DNA of 18,221 nucleotides from Bacteroidota bacterium. Its GTDB lineage: Bacteria > Bacteroidota > Bacteroidia > Flavobacteriales > Schleiferiaceae. The stretch covers positions 1-18,221 of the forward strand of contig PXYR01000024.1 in assembly GCA_003023665.1 (NCBI GenBank), written 5' to 3'. Shown here piece by piece: positions 6,134 to 13,321 of the stretch; position 1 is the first letter of the stretch, and every line of letters begins with the position of its first letter. A program made the translations under genes and the position numbers. The notes beneath the pieces were generated by a model. That model ran no database searches and was not told the origin of the DNA. It saw nothing but the letters and a program-made list of their open reading frames with translations.

Positions 6134-7675
6134 ATGGAAACATTTACACCTTCACAAATTCTTAATTCTTTAGGATTAAAATCTACAAACCACGGTACAT
6201 CCACAGGTAAATCTTGGATGGAAAACACAGAAACTATTAGTTCTTTTTCTCCAATTGATAATCTACAATTAGGACACGTAAGCATAACCACGAAAGAACA
6301 ATATGAAACTGTGGTTTCCTCTGCCCAATCTGCGTATAAAGAATTACGAACTATTCCAGCTCCAAAACGAGGGGAATTCATACGTCAGTTCGGTAATGCA
6401 TTAAGAGATCAAAAAGCAGAATTAGGCGCATTAGTTTCACTTGAAATGGGAAAAAGCTACCAAGAAGGTTTAGGTGAAGTACAAGAAATGATTGATATCT
6501 GTGATTTTGCAGTTGGTTTATCTCGTCAATTGTATGGCCTCACTATCAAAAGTGAACGAGGTGATCATCACATGATGGAGCAATGGCACCCTCTTGGTGT
6601 GGTAGGGGTAATATCTGCCTTTAATTTTCCTGTAGCTGTTTGGGCATGGAATTTTGCTCTTGCAATAGTGTGCGGAAATACCGTAATCTGGAAGGGAAGT
6701 GAAAAAGCACCTCTTTGTGCAATAGCTTGCCAAAACATATGGAATAAAGTTGCTTCAAATAATGAACTACCTGAAGGTATTTCTTCTATTATTTCAGGGG
6801 ATTATTCTCGTGGGGAATGGATGACTCATGATGAACGTTTGCCTTTAATTTCTGCTACTGGTTCTACTCGTATGGGTAGAATTGTTGGTGCCCAGGTTGC
6901 TTCAAGATTCGGAAAATCTATTCTAGAATTAGGTGGAAATAACGCAATTATTATTACTCCAACATGTGACCTCAAAATGACAGTAACTGGGGCGTTATTT
7001 GGTGCTGTTGGAACTTGTGGACAACGTTGTACTTCCACTCGTAGGTTAATTATCCATGAAAGTGTTTATGACAAGGTTAAAAACGCTCTAATTGAAGCTT
7101 ATGGTCAAATTAAAATTGGGAATCCTTTAGATGAAAACAATCACGTTGGTCCGTTGATTGATCAAGATGCTGTGAATGCTTTTTTAGATACTATAGAAAG
7201 TGTTCAAAAAGAAGGTGGGGTAGTTCTTTATGGTGGAAATACTTTAGTTGGTGGTATTTATGATAAAGGGTTTTATGTTGAACCTTGTATAATTGAGGGA
7301 TTAAACTCTTATGAAAGTGTTCAAAAAGAAACATTTGCTCCAATATTATATTTACTTAAATATTCCGGTGATATTGAAAATGCCATTGCTATTCAAAATG
7401 ATGTGAAACAAGGATTATCTAGTGCTATTATGACTAGTGATGTAAGAGAAGCTCATTTGTTTTTAAGTGAACGTGGTTCTGACTGTGGAATTGCAAATGT
7501 GAATATTGGTACCTCTGGAGCTGAAATAGGAGGCGCATTTGGAGGTGAAAAAGAAACTGGAGGAGGAAGAGAAAGTGGATCTGATGCTTGGAAAGCGTAT
7601 ATGAGGAGACAGACTAATACCTTAAATTATGGTAAAGATTTGCCTCTAGCCCAAGGTATTGAATTCAATATTTAA
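6134..7675 (+). CDS. amaB: Aldehyde dehydrogenase, ALDH7 type (L-aminoadipate-semialdehyde dehydrogenase)
   Basis: This 513-residue enzyme of the antiquitin/ALDH7 group oxidises alpha-aminoadipate semialdehyde (or its cyclic form piperideine-6-carboxylate) to 2-aminoadipate with NAD+, in lysine catabolism. Seen are the oxyanion Asn164 in SAFNFP, the cofactor Lys187 in VIWKGSE, the general base Glu265 in LELGGNN, and the catalytic Cys299 in GTCGQRCTSTRR; the Glu-Cys spacing of 34 is normal. The C-terminal run EIGGAFGGEKETGGGRESGS with the ending DLPLAQGIEF is diagnostic of ALDH7. The gene is AT-richer than the paa genes. It is divergent from the metal operon and lies 4 bp before the GSCFA gene. 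The family call is very secure; the exact substrate comes from family knowledge. Confidence 0.92.
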   Translation: METFTPSQILNSLGLKSTNHGTSTGKSWMENTETISSFSPIDNLQLGHVSITTKEQYETVVSSAQSAYKELRTIPAPKRGEFIRQFGNALRDQKAELGALVSLEMGKSYQEGLGEVQEMIDICDFAVGLSRQLYGLTIKSERGDHHMMEQWHPLGVVGVISAFNFPVAVWAWNFALAIVCGNTVIWKGSEKAPLCAIACQNIWNKVASNNELPEGISSIISGDYSRGEWMTHDERLPLISATGSTRMGRIVGAQVASRFGKSILELGGNNAIIITPTCDLKMTVTGALFGAVGTCGQRCTSTRRLIIHESVYDKVKNALIEAYGQIKIGNPLDENNHVGPLIDQDAVNAFLDTIESVQKEGGVVLYGGNTLVGGIYDKGFYVEPCIIEGLNSYESVQKETFAPILYLLKYSGDIENAIAIQNDVKQGLSSAIMTSDVREAHLFLSERGSDCGIANVNIGTSGAEIGGAFGGEKETGGGRESGSDAWKAYMRRQTNTLNYGKDLPLAQGIEFNI

Positions 7676-7679
7676 TCCA

Positions 7680-8444
7680 ATGATTACTGAAGTTAAAGTG
7701 GGGACAGAAAAACTTTCTGATCCCCCTTTTTTTTTAGGTTTAGGAAGTTGTTTTGTAAATAACCTCACACCATTTCTTAATGAATGGGGGTACGACTATA
7801 TATACAATCCGTTAGGAACTACTTTTAATCCAATTAGTATAGCAAAACAACTTAAATGGATATTCAATTCAATTGAGTTAAACACACCTTTTAAATACAA
7901 TGATATTTTTCATCAATTAGATGCATCTAATCAATGGCAAAATGTGAATAAAGAGGATTTACTTTTTGAATTAAGTGAAATCAAAAAAAATATTCAAGAC
8001 TACCTATCTAAAAACAACAAGCAACTTGTATTAATTATTTCTTTTGGAACCGCACACGCTTGGTTTAAAGAAAACCAACTAGTCAGTAATTGTCACAAAT
8101 TGCCAGGATCTTTATTTGAAAGACAAATACTTTCAACACAGCAAATTATTGAATACTGGAAGTTAGTTTTAGATATTTTACCTCCTTATGTCCAAGTTAT
8201 ATTTACTGTAAGTCCAGTTAGATACACCAAAATAGGATTGCAAGATAATTTTCTAGGTAAATCTATTTTAAGACTGGCTATTGAAGAATTAATTCAACAT
8301 TCTTCAGCTCTGTATTTTCCTAGTTTCGAAATTATTCATGACGAATTAAGAAATTATGATTTCTATGAGCCTAATGGTACCCACCCTAATAAAACAGCGA
8401 TAGAGGTGGTTATGAAGCGATTTAAAGAGTTTTTACAACTTTAA
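7680..8444 (+). CDS. GSCFA-domain protein (SGNH-hydrolase-like)
   Basis: The 254-residue protein has the GSCFA family hallmarks: GLGSCFVNN (residues 20-28; here GSCFV), a NPLGTTFNP motif at 43-51, TVSPVRYTK in the middle, and YFPSFEIIHDELRNYDFY followed by GTHPN, which resembles the His block of SGNH hydrolases. The family is widespread in Bacteroidetes; its substrate is not established. I use the ATG at 7680, 4 bp after the aldehyde dehydrogenase stop. A TTG at 7659 would add seven residues and overlap that gene. The two genes probably form one transcript. It overlaps the convergent Nudix gene by 12 bp. Confidence 0.85.
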   Translation: MITEVKVGTEKLSDPPFFLGLGSCFVNNLTPFLNEWGYDYIYNPLGTTFNPISIAKQLKWIFNSIELNTPFKYNDIFHQLDASNQWQNVNKEDLLFELSEIKKNIQDYLSKNNKQLVLIISFGTAHAWFKENQLVSNCHKLPGSLFERQILSTQQIIEYWKLVLDILPPYVQVIFTVSPVRYTKIGLQDNFLGKSILRLAIEELIQHSSALYFPSFEIIHDELRNYDFYEPNGTHPNKTAIEVVMKRFKEFLQL

Positions 8445-8999
8445 TAACCTAGGCCTTATAATAGATAATTTTAAAACAGCAGCGACCGTAATTGAATCTG
8501 TTATAATTCCATTCAAAACTTGCTCATATAATTCTGAAAAATGAATTTTTTCAATTGTTAAATTCTCACTGTCCTCAGGATTAGCCTCAGTCTCTGTTAA
8601 ATCTTCCGCAATAAATATTATTGCTTTCTCATTAGTTACACTATTACTTAAATGCAATTGTAATAATTCAGTCCATATAGAAGCTTTTAATCCTACCTCT
8701 TCTTTTAATTCTCTTTTAGCACTCTGAAGCGGATCTCTATCTAATAGTCCTCCTCCCTCTGGTATTTCCCATGAATATTGATTTATTGGAAATCTAAATT
8801 GACCTACTCGCCAGGTATATCCATTTTCATCAATAGGAAGTATACCGATTGCTAAATTTTTAAAATGAACCTCTCCATATATACCGGGAGATCCTCCTGG
8901 AGTGGTTACTTTATGATGTATCAACTTAATCCATGGATTATCATATTTAACTTCTGAATGGTTAATTATCCAATCACCTTTATATATAATAGTATTCAT
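8433..8999 (-). CDS. Nudix hydrolase (ADP-ribose pyrophosphatase-like)
   Basis: This 188-residue protein has a Nudix fold with YSWEIPEGGG (76-85) and a Nudix box ending RELKEEVGL (96-104). The catalytic REUxEExGU core is intact. The first box position (G-x5-E), at residue 88, is Arg instead of Glu. WEIPEGG resembles ADP-sugar pyrophosphatases that cleave ADP-ribose or similar nucleotide sugars, but specificity is a guess. The ATG at 8999 lies 11 bp from the AT-rich triplet tract of the putative replication origin, so its promoter must lie within the origin region. It is convergent with the GSCFA gene and overlaps it. Confidence 0.88.
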   Translation of the reverse strand: MNTIIYKGDWIINHSEVKYDNPWIKLIHHKVTTPGGSPGIYGEVHFKNLAIGILPIDENGYTWRVGQFRFPINQYSWEIPEGGGLLDRDPLQSAKRELKEEVGLKASIWTELLQLHLSNSVTNEKAIIFIAEDLTETEANPEDSENLTIEKIHFSELYEQVLNGIITDSITVAAVLKLSIIRPRLLKL

Positions 9000-9009
9000 T
9001 TAAAATATT

Positions 9010-9035
9010 TAATAATAATAATAGCGTGTTGATAA
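9010..9035 (-). other. DnaA-box plus DnaA-trio unwinding element
   Basis: Read leftward on the minus strand, TTATCAACA (9035-9027) is followed by CG and then CTATTATTATTATTA (9024-9010). The complementary strand read 3' to 5' is GAT-AAT-AAT-AAT-AAT, five repeats of the trio pattern [G/A]A[T/A]. This box, GC spacer and trio order is the known basal unwinding layout of bacterial origins. AT-rich DNA continues to the left up to the Nudix start codon. Confidence 0.6.
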
Positions 9036-9137
9036 CCGTGGTAACTTAATAATAGAATGTATAGTATTATGAGTTATTAAATATTATAAACCTAATTCAA
9101 TTAATAAATCACTTGTAAATGCTAGTATGTAATAGAT

Positions 9138-9167
9138 TTATCCATAGTGTTGGAAAAGTTATTCATA
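9138..9167 (+). other. Pair of DnaA-box-like sites
   Basis: TTATCCATA (9138-9146) and TTATTCATA (9159-9167) lie in the same orientation, 21 bp apart start to start. Each has T for C at position 8 of the consensus. The helical phasing would put two DnaA molecules on one face of the DNA. Confidence 0.45.
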
Positions 9168-9334
9168 GGTTATTGTTGACTAAAATTTATTTTTTGTGAT
9201 GATAATTCAGTGTGTAAACTGTGAGATTGTTTTGTAGAACTAACTAACTATTTTCATCAGTAATAAATAAAAAAATTAACTATGAAATTATAAGCTTAAT
9301 TCCAAGTGGAAGTTGTTGTTTTATATTAATGGTT

Positions 9335-9364
9335 TTATTAACACTTATTAATAGGTTATACACA
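9335..9364 (+). other. Pair of DnaA boxes, one perfect
   Basis: TTATTAACA (9335-9343) and TTATACACA (9356-9364, perfect TTWTNCACA) are again direct repeats 21 bp apart. The second ends 13 bp before the rpiB start codon, so DnaA binding here could affect rpiB transcription. Confidence 0.55.
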
Positions 9365-9377
9365 TAAAAAACAAGAG

Positions 9378-9809
9378 ATGAAGATAGCTATCGGAACTGA
9401 TCATGCAGGTGTAGAATTAAAGAATGAGTTAATCAATCAATTAGAAATTCAAGGTGCTCAAGTTTTAGATCAAGGACCTTTTAATACTGATAGTGTAGAT
9501 TACCCAGATTATGGACATAAAGTAGCTTCATTAGTTTCAAATGGTACTTGTTTGTTCGGTATAGTTATATGTGGTTCAGGGAATGGAATTAATATGACAG
9601 TGAATAAACACCAAAATATTAGAGGTGCCCTTTGCTGGAAGCCGGAAATTGCAGCTTTAGCTCGTCAACATAACGATGCTAACATAATTGCTATTCCAGC
9701 TCGTTTTGTAACAACGAATGAAGCGAAAGATATTTTAAAGACTTTTCTTGAAAATAAATTTGAAGGAGGAAGGCATGAACGGCGTGTGAATAAAATCACG
9801 TGTGATTAA
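9378..9809 (+). CDS. rpiB: Ribose-5-phosphate isomerase B
   Basis: This cytoplasmic enzyme interconverts ribose 5-phosphate and ribulose 5-phosphate in the pentose phosphate pathway. The 143-residue protein is full length for the LacAB_rpiB family. Seen are GTDHAG (6-11), a CGSGNG loop with the catalytic Cys65, the helix region PEIAALARQHNDANIIAIPAR, and C-terminal GGRHERRV, which holds phosphate-binding Arg residues. It starts directly right of the putative origin. Its stop overlaps the stop of the convergent lipoprotein gene by 4 bp. Confidence 0.95.
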   Translation: MKIAIGTDHAGVELKNELINQLEIQGAQVLDQGPFNTDSVDYPDYGHKVASLVSNGTCLFGIVICGSGNGINMTVNKHQNIRGALCWKPEIAALARQHNDANIIAIPARFVTTNEAKDILKTFLENKFEGGRHERRVNKITCD

Positions 9810-10471
9810 TCTAATTTATTTATAACTAGCAGCCCTGAATACGGTTTTAAATGAATTGAAGGGGTTAAGTTTCTAAATTCTTTCAAATACTGGTAAGAAT
9901 AATTATTAATCAATCCAGAACTAGGAATTTCTGAATTTATTAAAGTGTATAAATCAAGAGCATTTATCGGATTTAAATATTGTTTAAATGCAGTTTGATT
10001 GAAGGAAATTTGTTGTCTTAAATAATCGTTCAAACTAGAATTAAATAAAGGGTAAAGATGAATTTCTGATGGTCTTACATTAATCCCCCAATTAATAATA
10101 TGTAAACATTCTAATCCAGAAGCGGCAATACCTGTTAGTGGTAATTGGTTATTTATTTGATTGTAGATTGAAATACCATTTAAAGCTCTTGTTAATTGAT
10201 TATCTGAATTTTGTTTTAAAACAACATCCATAGAAGTATCTATAACGGTTAGAACAAAATATCTTTTATTTAATTCTTTGATAATTGAGTCGTTGGATTT
10301 TAAATTAATATCACTAAAAAACAAAAGAGCTGGCTTTTTAATATTTCCTTTTGTTTCAATAATAAATGTGGAATTTTGTAATAAAATTTTTTGAGAAGTA
10401 CAGCTACAAAACAATGATAAAAGAAGAACAAATATTGAAATTTGCAAAAGGTTTGTTTTTACGTAAGTCAT
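9806..10471 (-). CDS. Lipoprotein of unknown function
   Basis: I do not recognise this 221-residue protein. It begins with a lysine-bearing, hydrophobic signal peptide (about residues 7-22) ending in FCSC, a relaxed lipobox with Cys24 as the likely lipidation site, so it is probably attached to the membrane in the periplasm. The mature part is rich in Asn, Ile and Leu. A PALLFFSDI strand followed by a GIAASGLEC segment mildly recalls an alpha/beta-hydrolase core, but no complete catalytic set is clear. Its 5' end overlaps the start of the divergent DUF4175-like gene by 58 bp, exactly through the signal-peptide codons. The signal peptide supports it being a real gene. Confidence 0.7.
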   Translation of the reverse strand: MTYVKTNLLQISIFVLLLSLFCSCTSQKILLQNSTFIIETKGNIKKPALLFFSDINLKSNDSIIKELNKRYFVLTVIDTSMDVVLKQNSDNQLTRALNGISIYNQINNQLPLTGIAASGLECLHIINWGINVRPSEIHLYPLFNSSLNDYLRQQISFNQTAFKQYLNPINALDLYTLINSEIPSSGLINNYSYQYLKEFRNLTPSIHLKPYSGLLVINKLD

Positions 10472-12936
10472 TGTATTATAGCGTTTTAATTCTTTTATTA
10501 CTCTTATTTACTACATTAATAATTACCGGTGTCAATTATTTATTTTTTCCTCCATTAAAACTTATTCAATCAGTTGTTTTACTATGTGGTTTACTCTTTA
10601 CACTAGTATTAATTCTTCTTCCTTTAAAATTTTTAATATTCTATTTTTTTATAAAAAAATTATCTGATCAGTATCTAGCTAAAGTTGTTCGAAGTTATGA
10701 TGAAGGGCGTTTACAACAATCTTTAGATCTTAATAAACAACAAGAATTAGGAAAATGGTCTTCTCGTGTATCCTTGAGAGAAAGTCAAATAATTTTAAAA
10801 TCCTCATTGAGGTTAATAAAGTTAAATTGGCCATTAAAGAAATGGTCTTTAGGTTTAATTTCAATACTAATACTCTCACTACTTGTAAATGGTAGGGTGT
10901 TAGACAGCTCTAAAGAAATATTTACAGGTTACCTAAGGCCTTCTTCAGAATTAAGTATTCTTCCCGACACTATAAAAGTTCCTTTCAATACAACTTTAGA
11001 TATAAATAATTTTGAAGACAAAGGGTTTTACATCAATGAGATTCCTAATGCAGTAGTTTCTAGTTTTATTGTAAAGTGGATGTTTCAAGGTCGTTTTATT
11101 AAGGATTTATTTATTAAATGTGATTCTACAGTTCTTCTTAATTCATGGTATGCTGTAGTAGAACCACCTGTGTATTCTTCAATGAACAGATATAATACAA
11201 AGGATACTATAGATGTTTTATTGGGTAGTAAAATTGAATTGGTATTAAAGGGGGTTTTAACAAATCAATTAAAAATAAATGTTCCACGTGAAACATTACT
11301 ATCGAATAGAAAATTTAAAATAGAAGAAAAAATAAACTCTTTTGATTTAGTCTTTAAAAACCAGGTTTTTACTATTCCTGTAAAAATTAAAGAAGATCTT
11401 CCACCGGTAATAGAAGTTCAGAACAATACAATAGATTCAGTGAGTTTATTTATTTATGATGATTTCGGTGTAAAAAACATAACGATTAATAATGTTCCGG
11501 TTGAAAAAAACAGTCAGTTTATTATCTACTGGAATTCGGATGATGAAATAATTGTAAAGGCTTTTGACAAAATCAACCAAATCACGGTCAAAACCATTAA
11601 AAAACCTCAACCTTCTTTTAATGAGTTAAACAGCACTATATCTAAGAATACAAAACCTGTCTTAACAAGTTTTAAAGAGATTAAAGAGCAAAATGTTTTA
11701 AACAAAGATTTTCAGAGGAAAAACAAATTATTGGATTTAGAAAAAACAAAAGAGAAAACGCAAATAGAGAACAACGATTTAAATAAAAATGAATTCAGTA
11801 ATGATAGTTTATCACAGAAACTTACAGAATCATTAGATGAATTATGGGAGATTCAAAAACTAATTACTGCTTTAGAACAAGTAACAGAGGAAGAAAATGC
11901 AAGTTTAGATTCTGTGGTTGATCAAAGTATAAATGAATTAGAAGAAACACAAAACGAAGAATTAAAAGAGGAGTTACAATCTCTTGAGAAATTAGAAAAG
12001 AAAGGTGATGACCGCAAAAAGCAAGCAGAACAAAGTGCTGAGAAGCTTAAAGAATTATTATCAGAGAAAGCGGTAGATATTCAAATTGACAACATTAATA
12101 GGCTGAAACGATTATTGAAAACTTCATGGAACTCAAGCTTATATCAAGAAATTAATAGATCAATATACACTGGCAGTAAGTATAGAAACCAACGTCAACT
12201 CTTAAAAATAGAGCAATCTATATCTGACACTTTAGGTGAATTAATTATAACTGACCCAATGATGGGTATGGTCTTGGGTAATGCAGAGGGTAATCTAAAG
12301 AAGGCTATTAAAGATTTAGAATCACGTGTATTAGCTTCTAAAGATGTTGCGGTTCAATCAGCGTATATGTTCAACGCCTTAAATGAATTAAACGCCGTGC
12401 TTTATAAAATATTAGAAAGCGAAAAAAGCGCTCTAGCAAAAGCGAAAAAAGAATGTAAAAACGGACAACCTGGATCAAAAGGAAAACCGAATAAAGGAAA
12501 AAAAGGCGAAAACAAATCCAAGAAAACAAGTCAATCTCCAGGAAAACAAAAGGGTAAAAAAGGAACCAAACGAAAAGAAGGAAAACAGGGTGATAAACCA
12601 GGGGAAAATGGAAAAGGAACAAAAGAGCTCCTTAAACAAATAGATGAGTTATTAGGTGAACTACCTGGTGAAGGCAAAAACCCAACAAAAGAAAAGATAG
12701 AGGAGCTAAAAAAAGAGTTGTTATTTAATAAAGACGATAGCCCTGAACAAATTCAAGAAATTGAAAAAAGGTTGTGGGAGTCGTTAAAGTCCGAGTTACA
12801 GAAGGAGTCTGAAGGCGAAAGCAGAAAATCTAATACCGCTAATGATGTGTCCTCAGATAACGGTGTGGTTATAAAAAACAAACCCTCAGATACGAGTAGA
12901 AGCATATTACCTTTGCCGGTATTAAAAAAGAAGTGA
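10414..12936 (+). CDS. DUF4175-like membrane protein
   Basis: This large protein (about 840 residues) has three predicted membrane segments near the N-terminus (about residues 19-43, 50-80 and 140-160). A long extracytoplasmic or beta-rich part follows (about 165-400), then charged, probably coiled-coil helices (about 430-660). A Lys/Gly-rich low-complexity tail (about 665-735) has repeats such as KGKKGENKSKK. Size, architecture and position just before ybeY-mnmG match the DUF4175 proteins of Bacteroidetes, whose role is unknown. I use the ATG at 10414. A longer frame from 10366 would overlap the divergent lipoprotein gene even more. A perfect parS site is embedded at 11280-11295. It ends 1 bp before ybeY. 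Confidence 0.75.
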   Translation: MIKEEQILKFAKGLFLRKSLYYSVLILLLLLFTTLIITGVNYLFFPPLKLIQSVVLLCGLLFTLVLILLPLKFLIFYFFIKKLSDQYLAKVVRSYDEGRLQQSLDLNKQQELGKWSSRVSLRESQIILKSSLRLIKLNWPLKKWSLGLISILILSLLVNGRVLDSSKEIFTGYLRPSSELSILPDTIKVPFNTTLDINNFEDKGFYINEIPNAVVSSFIVKWMFQGRFIKDLFIKCDSTVLLNSWYAVVEPPVYSSMNRYNTKDTIDVLLGSKIELVLKGVLTNQLKINVPRETLLSNRKFKIEEKINSFDLVFKNQVFTIPVKIKEDLPPVIEVQNNTIDSVSLFIYDDFGVKNITINNVPVEKNSQFIIYWNSDDEIIVKAFDKINQITVKTIKKPQPSFNELNSTISKNTKPVLTSFKEIKEQNVLNKDFQRKNKLLDLEKTKEKTQIENNDLNKNEFSNDSLSQKLTESLDELWEIQKLITALEQVTEEENASLDSVVDQSINELEETQNEELKEELQSLEKLEKKGDDRKKQAEQSAEKLKELLSEKAVDIQIDNINRLKRLLKTSWNSSLYQEINRSIYTGSKYRNQRQLLKIEQSISDTLGELIITDPMMGMVLGNAEGNLKKAIKDLESRVLASKDVAVQSAYMFNALNELNAVLYKILESEKSALAKAKKECKNGQPGSKGKPNKGKKGENKSKKTSQSPGKQKGKKGTKRKEGKQGDKPGENGKGTKELLKQIDELLGELPGEGKNPTKEKIEELKKELLFNKDDSPEQIQEIEKRLWESLKSELQKESEGESRKSNTANDVSSDNGVVIKNKPSDTSRSILPLPVLKKK
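11280..11295. other. parS: parS centromere-like site (perfect)
   Basis: TGTTCCACGTGAAACA is identical to the Bacillus subtilis Spo0J/ParB consensus parS. It lies inside the DUF4175-like coding region, read as Asn-Val-Pro-Arg-Glu-Thr. ParB loads on such sites, spreads, and recruits SMC for origin segregation. A 16-bp exact match is very unlikely by chance in 18 kb. Confidence 0.9.
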
Positions 12937-12937
12937 T

Positions 12938-13321
12938 TTGCTCAAATTAGGTGATCAATTTTTAGTTGTGTTCAAAAAGCTTTACGCTGATTATAGGTTT
13001 GGTGATATTATCATTCACTGGGTTAATGATGATGAATTACTAGAAATGAATAATCGATTTTTGAACCATAATTATTATACAGACATTATCACGTTTGATT
13101 ATTCTCGTGGAAAAAAAATAAGCGGTGAGTTATTCATAAGTGAAGACAGGGTTGTTGAAAACGCCAATAAAGAAACCATACCCTTTGAGCAAGAACGCGA
13201 CAGAGTTATAGCGCATGGTGTATTACATCTGCTTGGGTTTAAGGATAAGACAGAGCAAGAGCAAGAGGAAATGAGACTAAAAGAAGATCAATTTTTAAAG
13301 GAACTTTATCATGGTTCTTGA
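12938..13321 (+). CDS. ybeY: Endoribonuclease YbeY (16S rRNA maturation)
   Basis: YbeY is a metal-dependent RNase for rRNA processing and ribosome quality control. The 127-residue frame has the core LNHNYYTDIITFDYS (42-56), SGELFIS and the metal site HGVLHLLGFKD. There His93 and His97 are kept and the third ligand position is Asp103 instead of His, as I recall for Bacteroidetes homologues. The only start before the conserved part is a TTG at 12938, 1 bp after the previous stop. An in-frame stop lies at 12923. This makes the protein somewhat short at its N-terminus. It overlaps mnmG by 11 bp, so the two are probably translationally coupled. Confidence 0.9.
   Translation: MLKLGDQFLVVFKKLYADYRFGDIIIHWVNDDELLEMNNRFLNHNYYTDIITFDYSRGKKISGELFISEDRVVENANKETIPFEQERDRVIAHGVLHLLGFKDKTEQEQEEMRLKEDQFLKELYHGS

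Larger units (their letters stand above)
9000..9377. other. Putative chromosomal replication origin (oriC)
   Basis: This 378-bp gene-free and strongly AT-rich gap holds six 9-mers that match or nearly match DnaA boxes (TTWTNCACA or the TTATCAACA variant). They lie at 9027-9035 (-), 9138-9146 (+), 9159-9167 (+), 9211-9219 (-), 9335-9343 (+) and 9356-9364 (+). The last is a perfect TTATACACA. At the left end a DnaA box is followed by CG and five DnaA-trio triplets. Two parS sites lie 2 and 6 kb to the right, and base skew seems to change sign here. No dnaA gene is near, and several boxes carry one mismatch, so this is a strong prediction and not proof. Confidence 0.65.

Noticed and set aside
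6574..6589. TGGCACCCTCTTGGTG, considered as a sigma-54 promoter
   Set aside because: It lies inside the aldehyde dehydrogenase coding region, the -12 element is poor, and no gene start follows.
9794..9807. AATCAC-GT-GTGATT inverted repeat containing CACGTG, considered as a third parS or as a bidirectional terminator
   Set aside because: The flanks do not match TGTTNCACGTGAAACA, the stem is short and AT-rich, and no T-tract follows. It straddles the convergent stops and is probably chance.
12321..12336. TCACGTG core within the DUF4175-like gene, considered as parS
   Set aside because: Only the central seven bases agree with parS. Both outer arms are mismatched.
12371..12622. Minus-strand frame of 83 codons, hydrophobic
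   Set aside because: It is the complement of the Lys-rich tail of the DUF4175-like gene. Lys codons read backwards give Phe/Leu, which mimics a membrane protein.
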